This document shows positions 34,825 through 43,171 of a stretch of 64,000 nt of DNA, piece after piece. The notes beneath the pieces were generated by a model. The model saw nothing but the letters and a program-made list of their open reading frames with translations. It did not search any database and was not told the DNA's origin. Origin of the DNA: Iamia majanohamensis (GTDB taxonomy: Bacteria > Actinomycetota > Acidimicrobiia > Acidimicrobiales > Iamiaceae). The DNA is taken from the NCBI RefSeq assembly GCF_028532485.1, contig NZ_CP116942.1, positions 3,906,001 through 3,970,000 of the forward strand, given 5' to 3'. How positions within the stretch are numbered: position 1 is the first letter of the stretch; every line of letters starts with the position of its first letter. The translations under genes and the position numbers were made by a program.

Positions 34825-35586
34825 TCAGCTGCGGAGGTCGCGCAGGGCGACGACCACCGGGGGCACCACGGTGAGGAGCCCGAAGGCGGGCAGGGTGCAG
34901 CAGACGAGGGGGAACAGGAGGCGGACCGGCACCTGCCGGGCCTCGGCCTCGGCCGCCCGGCGCCGGGCCGTGCGCTGCTCCTCGGCCAGGCGGGCGAGGG
35001 GCTCGGCCACGGCCACGCCGTCGCGGTGGGCGGCCACCAGCAGGCCCACCAGCGGCCGCGTGGCCGGGCGGGCGGCGCCGACGCGGGCCAGGGCCTCGGC
35101 CAGGGGCTCGCCGTGGCGGGCCCGCAGGTCGGCCTCCACCAGGTCGGCCCCGAGGGGGGCGGCGACCCGGGGCCCGACCACCGGGAGGGCGGCGGGGACG
35201 GTGAGCCCGGCCGCCAGGGCCAGGCCGAAGAGGTCGACGGCGTCGGGGACGGCGGCCGCAGTGGCGTCGGCCGCGACCCGGGCCCGGCGTCGGCGCTGGA
35301 GGCGGGGCGCCAGGGCGGCGGCGAGCAGGGGGACGGGGACGAGGGGCGGCACCAGGGGCACGAGGGCCAGGGCCACGACGACGAGGCCACCCACGGCGCG
35401 GTCGGCGTCGGCGTCGGGGGACCCGGTGAGGCGGCGCAGGGCGGCACCGATGCGGGTGAGCGGCCCGCGCCGGGTCGCGGCCGGCGCCGCCCGGGGACGG
35501 AGCGCCCGCCGGGGCCGTCGGGGCCACAGGGCCAGGGCGGCGAGCACGACCCACGCCACCGCCAGCGGGTGCAGCGGCGCCGTCAC
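34825..35586 (-). CDS. tadC: TadC-like type II secretion F domain protein
   Basis: The 253-residue membrane protein has hydrophobic helices near the N-terminus (LAVAWVVLAALALW and LVVVALALVPLVPPLVPVPL) and at the C-terminus (LLFPLVCCTLPAFGLLTVVP). These flank a T2SSF domain (PDAVDLFGLALAAGLTVPAA, later LVGLLVAAHRDGVAVAEPLA). Together with TadB it forms the inner-membrane platform of the Tad pilus. The GTG start overlaps the tadB stop (GTGA at 35586-35583). Confidence 0.88.
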   Translation of the reverse strand: MTAPLHPLAVAWVVLAALALWPRRPRRALRPRAAPAATRRGPLTRIGAALRRLTGSPDADADRAVGGLVVVALALVPLVPPLVPVPLLAAALAPRLQRRRRARVAADATAAAVPDAVDLFGLALAAGLTVPAALPVVGPRVAAPLGADLVEADLRARHGEPLAEALARVGAARPATRPLVGLLVAAHRDGVAVAEPLARLAEEQRTARRRAAEAEARQVPVRLLFPLVCCTLPAFGLLTVVPPVVVALRDLRS

Positions 35587-36452
35587 CGGACCGCCGCCCC
35601 GTCGACGACCCGGTGCATCCACCAGGCGCCGACGCCGTCGAGCACGCCCGCCACGGCGACGCAGGCCAGCCCGACCGGGGTGCCCAGCAGGGTGCGGGCC
35701 AGGCGGGGGTCGGCCGCGCTGCCCAGGGCGGCCACGACCACGGGGAGGGCCACCATGACCGCGGCGGAGGCCCGGGCCTGGGTGGCGAGGGCCCGGGTCT
35801 CGTCGGCGACCACGGCGCGGGCCCGGAGGGTGGCGGCGATGCCGTCGAGGGCGCGGGCCCGGGCGCCACCAGCCTCGGCCGCCACCTCGAGGCCGGCCAC
35901 GGCCAGCCCCACCGCGGCACGGGGGTGGGCCTCGGGCCAGGGGCGGAGGGCGGCCACGAGCGTGGCGCCGCGCTCCACCCGCGCCACCACCGCGGCGGCC
36001 TCGTGGCCGTGGGCCCCGCCGACGGTGGCGCCGGCCTCGCCGAGGGCCCCCGGGAGGTCCCGTCCGCTGCGGAGGGCCCGGGCCACGTGCTCGAGCAGGT
36101 CGGGCAGCAGGGCGTCGGCCCGCCGCGGCCCCCGGCCCCGCCCCACCCGGAGGGCGAGGGCGAACGACGCCGTCACGACCAGGGCCACCGCGGCGGCGCC
36201 GAGGGGACCCCCGCGCACCCCGGCGAGGAGGGCGGCCAGCACCACGGACCCGACCGCGGCCCGGCCCCACCGCCGCGGGTCGCCCTCGACGCCCGCCGAC
36301 GCCAGGGCCCGGGCCCACGGCCCGCCCGAATGCCGCAGGTGTCGGTCGGGCCCCGGGCGCGGGTCGGCCGCGGGGTGCGGAGCCCGGCCGGCCGCCGCGC
36401 ACGCGACGGCGAGCACCGCGGCGAGCCCGGCCCCGAGCGCCGACGCGCTCAC
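35583..36452 (-). CDS. tadB: TadB-like type II secretion F domain protein
   Basis: The 289-residue protein has N-terminal hydrophobic helices (LGAGLAAVLAVACAAAG and LAALLAGVRGGPLGAAAVAL), a T2SSF core (LLPDLLEHVARALRSGRDLP, later EAGGARARALDGIAATLRAR) and a C-terminal helix pair. It is the second platform protein of the Tad system. The GTG start at 36450-36452 overlaps the tadA stop, and its stop overlaps tadC, so A-B-C are translated as a coupled unit. Confidence 0.88.
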   Translation of the reverse strand: MSASALGAGLAAVLAVACAAAGRAPHPAADPRPGPDRHLRHSGGPWARALASAGVEGDPRRWGRAAVGSVVLAALLAGVRGGPLGAAAVALVVTASFALALRVGRGRGPRRADALLPDLLEHVARALRSGRDLPGALGEAGATVGGAHGHEAAAVVARVERGATLVAALRPWPEAHPRAAVGLAVAGLEVAAEAGGARARALDGIAATLRARAVVADETRALATQARASAAVMVALPVVVAALGSAADPRLARTLLGTPVGLACVAVAGVLDGVGAWWMHRVVDGAAVR

Positions 36453-37666
36453 GTCGCCCCGCCCCGGGTGTGGGCCACGGCCCGGCGCGGCGGGCGGGAG
36501 GGGGCCGACCGCGTGTGCCGGCCGTCGGCGAGGGCCGCGACCCGCACCGGCGCGTCGGGGTCGGCGCTGACCTCGGCCACCTCGACCACCCGGCGGTGGC
36601 CGTCGACCCCGCGGGCGACCTGGACCACGAGGTCGACGGCGCTGGCGACCTGCTCGCGGACGGCCCGGAGGGGCAGGTCGGCGCCCATCAGCACCATGGT
36701 CTCCAGGCGGCGGAGGGCGTCGGCGGGGCCGTTGGCGTGGCAGGTGCTGAGCGAGCCGTCGTGGCCGGTGGTCATGGCCTGGAGCATGTCGAGGGCCTCG
36801 GGGCCCCGGACCTCGCCGACGACGATGCGGTCGGGACGCATGCGCAGCGCGGCCCGGACCAGGTCGCGGATGGTGACCGCCCCGGTGCCCTCCACGCCGG
36901 CCGGCCGGGCCTCCAGGCGCACCACGTGGTCGCCGGGCAGGCGGAGCTCGGCCGCGTCCTCCACGGTGACGATGCGCTCACCCGGGGGGACCAGGCCGGC
37001 CAGGGCGTTGAGGAGGGTGGTCTTGCCCGCGCCGGCGCCGCCGCTCACCACCACCTGGCGGCGCTCCTCGACGGCACGGGCCAGGAGGGCGACGACCTCG
37101 GGGCCGGCGAAGGCATCGAGGGGCACGGCCCGGGCCCCGAAGCGGCGGATGGTGATGCAGGCCCCGTCGACCGCGAGCGGGGGGACCACGACGTGGACGC
37201 GCGACCCGTCGGGCAGGCGGGCGTCGGCCAGGGGGCTGGCCCGGTCGGCCCGGGCCCCGACGGGGGCCAGCACCCGCGCCACCAGGCGGTCGACGGTGGG
37301 CCCGTCGACCTCGACGCCGCCCGGGGCCAGGCGGCCGTGGCGCTCGACCCACACCGGCCCGGGGCCGTTCACCATGACCTCGGTGACGGCCGGGTCGGCG
37401 AGGAGGGGCTCGAGGGGGCCCAGGCCGGTTGCCCGGTCGCGCACCCGGGCCACCACCGCGCCCACCGCCGCCGGGGCCAGCAGCGGGGCCTCGTCGCGCA
37501 CCAGGTCGGCCAGGGCCGCGGGCTCGAGGGCGGCGGGGATGGACGGCGCGGCCAGCACCCGGCCGTGCACCGCCTCCACGACCTCGCCGAGCTCGACCGC
37601 CACCGTCTCCCCTGCTCCGCCACCCGCTGCGGGCGGTTCGAGGGCCACGTCGCGGTGCCCGTTCAC
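36449..37666 (-). CDS. tadA: Tad pilus assembly ATPase TadA (CpaF-like)
   Basis: The 405-residue ATPase powers pilus assembly. Walker A is SGGAGAGKTTLLNALAGL, the aspartate box IVTVEDAAELRLPG, Walker B RPDRIVVGEVRGPEALDML, and the histidine box TGHDGSLSTCHANGP; all are intact. The N-terminal region (LEPLLADPAVTEVMVNGPGP) is typical of CpaF/TadA. I chose GTG at 37664-37666 because it overlaps the stop of the upstream TadZ-like gene as GTGA; the frame is open further but would cover that gene. Confidence 0.93.
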   Translation of the reverse strand: MNGHRDVALEPPAAGGGAGETVAVELGEVVEAVHGRVLAAPSIPAALEPAALADLVRDEAPLLAPAAVGAVVARVRDRATGLGPLEPLLADPAVTEVMVNGPGPVWVERHGRLAPGGVEVDGPTVDRLVARVLAPVGARADRASPLADARLPDGSRVHVVVPPLAVDGACITIRRFGARAVPLDAFAGPEVVALLARAVEERRQVVVSGGAGAGKTTLLNALAGLVPPGERIVTVEDAAELRLPGDHVVRLEARPAGVEGTGAVTIRDLVRAALRMRPDRIVVGEVRGPEALDMLQAMTTGHDGSLSTCHANGPADALRRLETMVLMGADLPLRAVREQVASAVDLVVQVARGVDGHRRVVEVAEVSADPDAPVRVAALADGRHTRSAPSRPPRRAVAHTRGGAT

Positions 37667-38322
37667 GCCGCGGGCCGGAGCGAGCGCTCCAGGGTGCGGG
37701 GCAGGCGCCGGGCCAGCAGGCCGGAGTCGGCCGCCCGGGCCACCCGCTCGTCGAGGGCCACCTCGGCCACCACCGGCGCGCCGACCACGGCCTCGACGTC
37801 GGACCGGGCCAGGGCCCGGCCCGGCTCGGTCACCAGCACCACCCCGTCGGGGCGCACCGGGGCGTCGACCGCCCGCCGGAGACCGAGGTAGCAGGCCCGG
37901 GCCACCAGCAGGGACCGGTCGGCCTGGGCCACCACGGGCAGGACCGGGCTGCCCGCGGTGACCACGCCGGCGTCGACCACCACCGGACGGGGGTCGGCGG
38001 CGAGGAGCCGGGCGAGCACGTGGTGGCGCTCGGCGGGGCCGTGGTCGCCGCGCCCCCGCGGGAGCAGGGCGAGCGACGGGCCGGCGGAGAGCTCGAGGCG
38101 GGCCAGGGCGTCGCCGGCGACCTCGGCGCCGGCCGTGGTCCACCCCGTGAGCCCCGGGTCGCGGGGATCGGGCAGGCCGAGGGCCGCGGGCAGGTCGCCG
38201 GCCAGGTCGGCGGCGACGGCGCCGCCCCGGTCGGAGTGGACGTGGGCGAGGGTGGTGGCGAGCGCCGCCGACACGACGGTGGTGCCGACACCGCCCTTCA
38301 CCGACCAGCAGGTGAGGAGCAC
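37663..38322 (-). CDS. TadZ/CpaE-like ParA-family ATPase
   Basis: The 219-residue protein is a reduced MinD/ParA-type ATPase that in Tad systems places the assembly machine in the cell; mycobacteria have a related protein (Rv3660c, called Ssd) at this place. The deviant P-loop is WSVKGGVGTTVVSAALA, where threonine replaces the second lysine, so nucleotide binding may be altered. PVVVDAGVVTAGSPVLPVV and ADRSLLVARACYLGLRRA are the following conserved blocks. The GTG at 38320-38322 has GGGAGG six bases ahead. It is the first gene of the tad operon and is divergent from the HAD phosphatase. Confidence 0.85.
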   Translation of the reverse strand: MLLTCWSVKGGVGTTVVSAALATTLAHVHSDRGGAVAADLAGDLPAALGLPDPRDPGLTGWTTAGAEVAGDALARLELSAGPSLALLPRGRGDHGPAERHHVLARLLAADPRPVVVDAGVVTAGSPVLPVVAQADRSLLVARACYLGLRRAVDAPVRPDGVVLVTEPGRALARSDVEAVVGAPVVAEVALDERVARAADSGLLARRLPRTLERSLRPAA

Positions 38323-38471
38323 GGGTGCCTCCCGAGCGCGAGAAGGGTGTCTCAGCGGGGGAAGCGAGGAGCACACGGTCGCGCGGCCCGGGGCCGGGCG
38401 CAAGGGGCTCCTCGGCCCCGTGTGCCCGATGGCCGCCGCACCGACGGGTGCGGCATCCGTAGGGTGGCGGC

Positions 38472-39404
38472 GTGGAGGCCGCCTTCTTCGATCTCGACAA
38501 GACGGTCATCGCCAAGGCGTCGATGGTCGCCTTCGGGAGGCCGCTGTACCGCGCCGGGCTGCTCAACCGGTGGCTGCTGCTGCGCGCCCTCTACGGCCAG
38601 CTGGTCTACCTCTACCTCGGGGCCGACGCCGAGCGCATGGCCCGGATGCGCACCAAGGTCCTGGCCCTCACCGCGGGCTGGGACCAGGCCCACGTGCGCG
38701 ACATCGTGGCCGAGACCCTCGAGGAGGTCATCGAGCCGATCGTCTTCGACGAGGCCGTCGAGCTCATCCGGGGCCACCAGGCCGCGGGCCGGCGGGTGTA
38801 CATCATCTCCGCCTCGCCGGAGGAGATCGTGCTGCCCCTGGCCCGGTACCTCGGCGTCGACGAGGCCATCGCCACCCGGGCCCACCTCGACGCCCACGGC
38901 CGCTACACCGGCGAGGTCGCCTTCTACGCCTACGGGCCGGCCAAGGCCGAGCGGATGCGGGAGGTGGCCGCGGCGCGGGGCATCGACCTGGACGGCTCCT
39001 ACGCCTACTCCGACTCGGTGACCGACGAGCCCATGCTCGCGGTCGTGGGCCACCCGGTGGCCGTGAACCCCGACCGCGACCTGGCCAAGGTGGCCGCCGA
39101 GCGGGGGTGGGAGGTGCGGTGGTTCACCCACAAGGTCCCCCTGCGGGAGCGGGTGGGCATGCCCCCGCCGGGGCCCACCGCCATGGTGGGCGGCGGGCTG
39201 GCCGCCACCGCCGCGGCGGGGGCCGCCACCTGGTGGTGGCTGCACCGCGACCGCTCGGTGCGGGGCACCGCCCACCAGGTCGGGGCGCTGGCCCGCACGG
39301 TGGCCGAGTGGGGCGAGCCGGTGCGCCGGGCCGTGGTCGAGCCGACCCTCCGGGCCGCGGGCCGGCCCCCGGCGCGACGGCGCCCGCGACGGGGCCGCCG
39401 GTAG
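38472..39404 (+). CDS. HAD-IB family phosphatase (SerB-like)
   Basis: The 310-residue protein has HAD motif I in FFDLDKTVIAKAS (Asp nucleophile), motif II in VYIISASPEEIV and motif IV in YAYSDSVTDEPML, with a helical cap of the SerB type. A hydrophobic segment near residues 238-256 and an Arg-rich C-terminus suggest membrane association, as in actinobacterial homologues of Rv3661. The substrate is unknown; phosphoserine or a phospholipid are possibilities. Divergent position to the TadZ/Ssd gene is conserved in actinobacteria. The GTG at 38472 is the only sensible start. Confidence 0.88.
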   Translation: MEAAFFDLDKTVIAKASMVAFGRPLYRAGLLNRWLLLRALYGQLVYLYLGADAERMARMRTKVLALTAGWDQAHVRDIVAETLEEVIEPIVFDEAVELIRGHQAAGRRVYIISASPEEIVLPLARYLGVDEAIATRAHLDAHGRYTGEVAFYAYGPAKAERMREVAAARGIDLDGSYAYSDSVTDEPMLAVVGHPVAVNPDRDLAKVAAERGWEVRWFTHKVPLRERVGMPPPGPTAMVGGGLAATAAAGAATWWWLHRDRSVRGTAHQVGALARTVAEWGEPVRRAVVEPTLRAAGRPPARRRPRRGRR

Positions 39405-39445
39405 GCGACCCGGCGCGGGCGCGGGTCAGGTGGTGTGCGGGTGGC

Positions 39446-39523
39446 TCAGACGGCGCGGAGCTTCTTGAAGGCCAGGCCCCCGAGGGCGGCGACGACGAGC
39501 AGGATGAGGATCTTCTTGGCCAT
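39446..39523 (-). CDS. 25-residue membrane micropeptide
   Basis: An intact frame from ATG at 39521-39523 to TGA at 39446 codes for MAKKILILLVVAALGGLAFK plus KLRAV: a hydrophobic helix flanked by lysines at both ends. The layout recalls the start of the actinobacterial DLW-39 microproteins, but without their acidic tail. An AGGGTG lies about eight bases ahead of the ATG. It is too short to prove from sequence alone. Confidence 0.5.
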   Translation of the reverse strand: MAKKILILLVVAALGGLAFKKLRAV

Positions 39524-39609
39524 GGCGGCACCCTAGCCACCCCTCGGGGTGAGGGTGCCGGACCTGCGGCCCGGGCCGGACCCGGGCCCGCCACCGCCGG
39601 CGGGACGTC

Positions 39610-40044
39610 TCAGTCGGCGATGCCGGCCTCGGCCACGACCCTCGTGGGCCGCACCCGCACCAGCAGCTCACCGGGGACGGCGTTGCGGCGCCCGTAGGCC
39701 TCGGCCTGGTCCTCGCCCATGTAGCGGGCCGCGATGCGGGTGCCCCAGCGGAGCAGCTCGTCGGGGTCGGAGGACGTGGTCGCCACGCCGTGGACGGTGA
39801 CGAAGCTGAACGGCGGGCGCTCGTCGTCGAGGCACAGGCTCACCCGCCCGTCCCGGAGGATGGCCCGGCCCTTCACCGTCTCGGCCCCGGTCATGAAGAC
39901 GACATCGTCGCCGTCGAGGTCGACCCACACCGGCGCCACGTGCGGGCTCCCGTCGGCGCGGACGGTGGCCAGCTTGGCGGTGCGGGCGGGCAGGGCGGTG
40001 ACGAACTCCTGCCACCAGCCCTCGGGGGCGCGGCGGTGGGCCAT
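39610..40044 (-). CDS. PPOX-class F420- or flavin-dependent oxidoreductase
   Basis: The 144-residue protein has the split-barrel fold of the pyridoxamine-5'-phosphate oxidase class. TAKLATVRADGSPHVAPVWV is the typical second-strand motif, followed by TGAETVKGRAILRDGRVSLC and FSFVTVHGVATT. In actinobacteria this group often uses coenzyme F420 or a flavin to reduce small molecules; the particular cofactor cannot be told here. The ATG at 40042-40044 gives a standard length. It is divergent from the histidine phosphatase gene with 72 bases between. Confidence 0.88.
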   Translation of the reverse strand: MAHRRAPEGWWQEFVTALPARTAKLATVRADGSPHVAPVWVDLDGDDVVFMTGAETVKGRAILRDGRVSLCLDDERPPFSFVTVHGVATTSSDPDELLRWGTRIAARYMGEDQAEAYGRRNAVPGELLVRVRPTRVVAEAGIAD

Positions 40045-40116
40045 GGGCGCGGCAACCGGCGGCGGGGGCCGGGCATTCCGCGCCGCGTCCCGGCCGGGGC
40101 CGCCTACGGTCGCCGG

Positions 40117-40818
40117 ATGGAGCTCGTGCTGATCCGCCACGGCCAACCCGAGTGGGTGGTCGACGGCCACAACCGCAACGACCCGGCCCTCACCGCCCGG
40201 GGACGCGCCCAGGCCGACCGGGCCGCGGCCCGCATCGCCGACCCCACTGCGGAGCCGGCCGACGGACCCGTCGACCACCTGCTCGTGTCGCCCGCCCGGC
40301 GGGCCCGGGAGACCGCGGCGCCGGTGGCCGCGGCGCTCGGCCTGGAGGCGGTGGTGCACGACTGGCTGCTCGAGCTGCAGATGCCCGACGACTGGGACGA
40401 CAGCCCCATCGAGGTGGTGGAGCAGGCCTTCGCGGCCCAGAGGGACTGGCCCCGGGAGCGCTGGTGGGACGGGCTGGAGGGGGCCGAGTCGCTCCGGGAC
40501 TTCCACGACCGGATCGTCACCGGGGCCGAGGCGACCCTCGCCGCCATGGGCGTCACGCCCGCGGCCGAGCCCGGCCTGTGGGACGTGGCCGACGACGCGC
40601 CGGGCCGGGTGGTGGCGGTGGCCCACGGCGGCACCAACAGCACGCTGGTGGCCCACCTGCTCGGCGTGGAGAAGGAGCCGTGGGACTGGGAGCGGTTCCG
40701 CATGGGCCACGCCTCGGTGGCGGTGCTCCAGACCACGCCGCTGGCCGGCGCCGCCATCTGGTCCCTCCGGGGCCTGGGCGACGCCGCCCACCTCCCCCGC
40801 GACGAGCGCACCGCCTGA
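40117..40818 (+). CDS. Histidine phosphatase family protein
   Basis: The 233-residue protein belongs to the phosphoglycerate-mutase-like histidine phosphatases. The catalytic RHG appears at the start (MELVLIRHGQPEW), a SPARRARETA block follows, and the second histidine is in VVAVAHGGTNSTLVAHLLG. Such enzymes remove phosphate from sugars, nucleotides or proteins; the substrate is not evident. Start is ATG at 40117. A strong hairpin lies just after the stop. Confidence 0.9.
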   Translation: MELVLIRHGQPEWVVDGHNRNDPALTARGRAQADRAAARIADPTAEPADGPVDHLLVSPARRARETAAPVAAALGLEAVVHDWLLELQMPDDWDDSPIEVVEQAFAAQRDWPRERWWDGLEGAESLRDFHDRIVTGAEATLAAMGVTPAAEPGLWDVADDAPGRVVAVAHGGTNSTLVAHLLGVEKEPWDWERFRMGHASVAVLQTTPLAGAAIWSLRGLGDAAHLPRDERTA

Positions 40819-40836
40819 TCCGCCGGGGACGGCTGC

Positions 40837-40875
40837 CCGGGGGCGCCCGACACCCGCCGGGTGGCGCTCCCCCGG
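40837..40875. terminator. Long hairpin between convergent genes
   Basis: CCGGGGGCGCC (40837-40847) pairs with GGCGCTCCCCCGG (40863-40875) with a small bulge, and the inner part holds a second stem (CACCCG with CGGGTG). It lies between the histidine phosphatase and the endonuclease/phosphatase-family gene, which converge. It is the best bidirectional terminator candidate in the window, although it lacks a T run. Confidence 0.5.
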
Positions 40876-40878
40876 AGG

Positions 40879-41895
40879 TCAGGCCGACGGCCGCCAGCGC
40901 AGGGTGGCGACCACGGGGTCGTGGTCGCTCAGGGGCTCGCCGGCGGCGTCGGTGAAGCGGTCGGCCGGTGACTCCCACGCCTCGGTGGTGAGCTCGACGT
41001 CACCGCCGCTGCGGACGGCGATCTTGTCGATGATCCCGGGGTCGTCGCAGTCGGTGGCCGCGCAGGTGTCGGTGAGGCCGGTCTCGGCCAGGAAGTCGGC
41101 CCAGATCTCGGCGTCGGCCCCGTCGCCGGCGTCCTCGTGGTCGTCGATGTGGAGGTTGGTGTCGCCGCCGACGACCACCGCCCGCCCCTCGCTGTGCTCG
41201 GCGATGAACGCAGCCAGCTGGGCGAAGTCCTCGGGCTGGAGGGCCTGGTCCTGCTCGGTGCCGCCGGCCTCGCCGTGGAGCGAGTAGACGTCGACCTCGG
41301 CGCCACCGCCCAGGTCCATGGTCGCGACCCGGAAGCCCTTCATGGCCAGGCAGTCGCTGGCCCCCTCGGTGAACCCGCCGAAGCAGTCGTCCCACGCCTC
41401 CACCTCGAAGCCCGAGAGCGGGAAGCGCGACATGATGCCGATGCCGTCACCGATGGCCATCTCGGGCCGGTCGGCCAGGTCGACCCCGGCCGCCTCGGGC
41501 CCCGGGTGGACGGGCGTGGCGTGCTCGAAGCCGGCCTCGGCCCGGAGGCGCTCGTGGTACTGGTTGAAGTCGAGGCCGTCGGCCAGCCCGCCGGGCACCC
41601 ACCAGTCGAAGTCCTCCTGGGTGAGGACCACGTCGTGGTCGGCCAGCAGGGGGCTGATCAGGGGGATGTCCTCCGCCGGGGTGACCTCGGAGATCTCCTG
41701 GGGCAGGCCGGCCACGTTGTAGGTGAGGACGGTGAAGGTGCCCCCGGCGTCGGCCTCGCCCGCGGCGGTCGACGCGGTGGTGGTGCCGGCGTCGTCACCG
41801 GCGTCGCCGTCGCTGCAGGCCGCCCCCAGCACGAGCAGCAGCGTGGCGAGCAGGGCGCAGGTGGACGCGCGGTGGCCGTGACGTGGATCCCCCAT
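40879..41895 (-). CDS. Secreted endonuclease/exonuclease/phosphatase-family protein
   Basis: The 338-residue protein has a signal sequence (CALLATLLLVLGAACSDGDA) ending at a cysteine with a Gly/Asp/Thr linker, so it is probably a lipoprotein. The catalytic domain has the EEP landmarks: TFTVLTYNVAGLP, VVLTQEDFDWW, VDVYSLHGEAGG, VVVGGDTNLHIDDH and LSDHDPVVATLRW. This superfamily includes sphingomyelinase-like phosphodiesterases and nucleases; the secreted location and the DxWW-like block suggest a phosphodiesterase acting on lipids. Four cysteines in the last third may form disulfides. Start is ATG at 41893-41895. Confidence 0.87.
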   Translation of the reverse strand: MGDPRHGHRASTCALLATLLLVLGAACSDGDAGDDAGTTTASTAAGEADAGGTFTVLTYNVAGLPQEISEVTPAEDIPLISPLLADHDVVLTQEDFDWWVPGGLADGLDFNQYHERLRAEAGFEHATPVHPGPEAAGVDLADRPEMAIGDGIGIMSRFPLSGFEVEAWDDCFGGFTEGASDCLAMKGFRVATMDLGGGAEVDVYSLHGEAGGTEQDQALQPEDFAQLAAFIAEHSEGRAVVVGGDTNLHIDDHEDAGDGADAEIWADFLAETGLTDTCAATDCDDPGIIDKIAVRSGGDVELTTEAWESPADRFTDAAGEPLSDHDPVVATLRWRPSA

Positions 41896-41975
41896 GGACG
41901 GGGACCGTAGGCGCGGGGCGCCGGAGCGGACGACCGCGCCGGGCGGGGGTGGGGGTGGCCGCGGCGGCCCCGGGC

Positions 41976-42920
41976 TCAGACGGCCAGCAGGTCGCGGGCG
42001 CCGGTGTCCGAGGACGGGTGGCGCAGCTTCGACATGGCCCGGGCCTCGATCTGGCGGATGCGCTCCCGGGTGAGGTTGAAGTGCTCCCCCACCTCCTCGA
42101 GGGTGCGGGGCTCGCCGCGGTCGAGGCCGAAGCGCAGCTTCAGGATCTCGCGCTCGCGGTCGTCGAGCGGGCCCAGGAGACGGTTGATCTCCTCGGGCAG
42201 CAGGGCGGTGGCGGCCACCTCGAAGGGCGACTCGGCCGAGCGGTCCTCGACCACGTCGCCCAGCTCGGCGTCGCCGTCCTCGCGCAGCGGCTCGGAGAGC
42301 GAGAGGGGCTCGGCCGCGAAGCGCAGGGCCTCGGTGACCTTGTCCTCGGGCATCTCCACCTCGGCCGACAGCTCGGCGAGGGTGGCCGGGCGGCCCAGCT
42401 TCAGCTCGAGGCGGGCCCGGGCCTTCTGGAGGCGGGCCAGGGTGTCGCCGGCGTGGACCGGGAGGCGGATGGTGCGGCCGGTGTTGGCGATGCCGCGGGT
42501 GATGGCCTGGCGGATCCACCAGGTGGCGTAGGTGGAGAACTTGAAGCCCTTGCGCCAGTCGAACTTCTCGACCGCGTGCATGAGCCCGAGGTTCCCCTCC
42601 TGGATGAGGTCGAGCAGGGGCAGGCCCGAGGCCTGGTACTTCTTGGCGATGGAGACGACCAGCCGCAGGTTGGACTGCACGAAGGTGCGCTCGGCCTGCT
42701 CGCCGTCGCGGGCGGTGCGGCGCAGCTCGCGCTTCTTGGCCGGGGTCACCTTGTCCCCCGACTCCAGCGTCGTCCTCGCCTCCGCACCGGCCTCGATGGC
42801 CTGGGCCAGGCGCACCTCGTCGTCCTTGGTGAGGAGGGGGTACTGCCCGATGTCGGTGAGGTAGAGGCGGACGAGGTCCTCCTCGTCGCGCTCGACGCGC
42901 TCCTTGGCCAACGTTGTCAT
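41976..42920 (-). CDS. RNA polymerase sigma factor, group 2 (SigB/HrdB-like)
   Basis: The 314-residue protein has sigma regions 1.2 to 4.2 and lacks the long region 1.1 of principal sigma factors. The RpoD box is GNLGLMHAVEKFDWRKGFKF and STYATWWIRQAITRGI, region 3 is ELSAEVEMPEDKVTEALRF, and the 4.2 helix-turn-helix is TLEEVGEHFNLTRERIRQIE. It should read promoters close to those of the housekeeping factor. The ATG is at 42918-42920. About 250 bases of non-coding sequence lie upstream, with one candidate promoter. The partner-switch genes at 27.4-28.3 kb could control it, which is only a guess. Confidence 0.93.
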   Translation of the reverse strand: MTTLAKERVERDEEDLVRLYLTDIGQYPLLTKDDEVRLAQAIEAGAEARTTLESGDKVTPAKKRELRRTARDGEQAERTFVQSNLRLVVSIAKKYQASGLPLLDLIQEGNLGLMHAVEKFDWRKGFKFSTYATWWIRQAITRGIANTGRTIRLPVHAGDTLARLQKARARLELKLGRPATLAELSAEVEMPEDKVTEALRFAAEPLSLSEPLREDGDAELGDVVEDRSAESPFEVAATALLPEEINRLLGPLDDREREILKLRFGLDRGEPRTLEEVGEHFNLTRERIRQIEARAMSKLRHPSSDTGARDLLAV

Positions 42921-43042
42921 CCTCTGCTTCAGCGGGGCCCGTCGTGGGCCGGTGGGTGGGGTTGCGGACCCTGTCCGAGTGGTCCGCGGCCGGGGTCCGG
43001 AGCCGCCCGCGGTGCGCCGCGGCGCGTCCCGGCCGACGATCT

Positions 43043-43071
43043 CAGATGCTTCAGGGTACCGGGCTGGTCAA
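43043..43071 (-). promoter_or_regulatory. Candidate promoter of the group 2 sigma gene
   Basis: On the minus strand a TTGACC (43071-43066) is followed after 17 bases by CATCTG (43048-43043). The -35 match is good, the -10 match is poor. It stands about 120 bases ahead of the sigma factor start, in a locally AT-richer pocket of the 42921-43171 gap. Confidence 0.3.
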
Positions 43072-43171
43072 TACCCTCCGCATCGGTCGCGAACCCCGCT
43101 CCCTGCAGTCCTTCGACCACTTTTCGTGCGATCCGACCGTGCCGCAGCCACGCAGGGCGCGTCGTCCCCGG

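Noticed and set aside
33310-36570. Plus-strand frame of about 1080 codons opposite the tad genes
   Set aside because: Composition is Ala/Arg/Pro/Ser-rich without motifs, and all five tad genes on the other strand have proper starts, overlaps and motifs.
38323-38566. Upstream extension of the tadA frame to 38566
   Set aside because: The extension would cover the whole TadZ-like gene in another frame; the GTGA overlap at 37666 and the family N-terminus give a better start.
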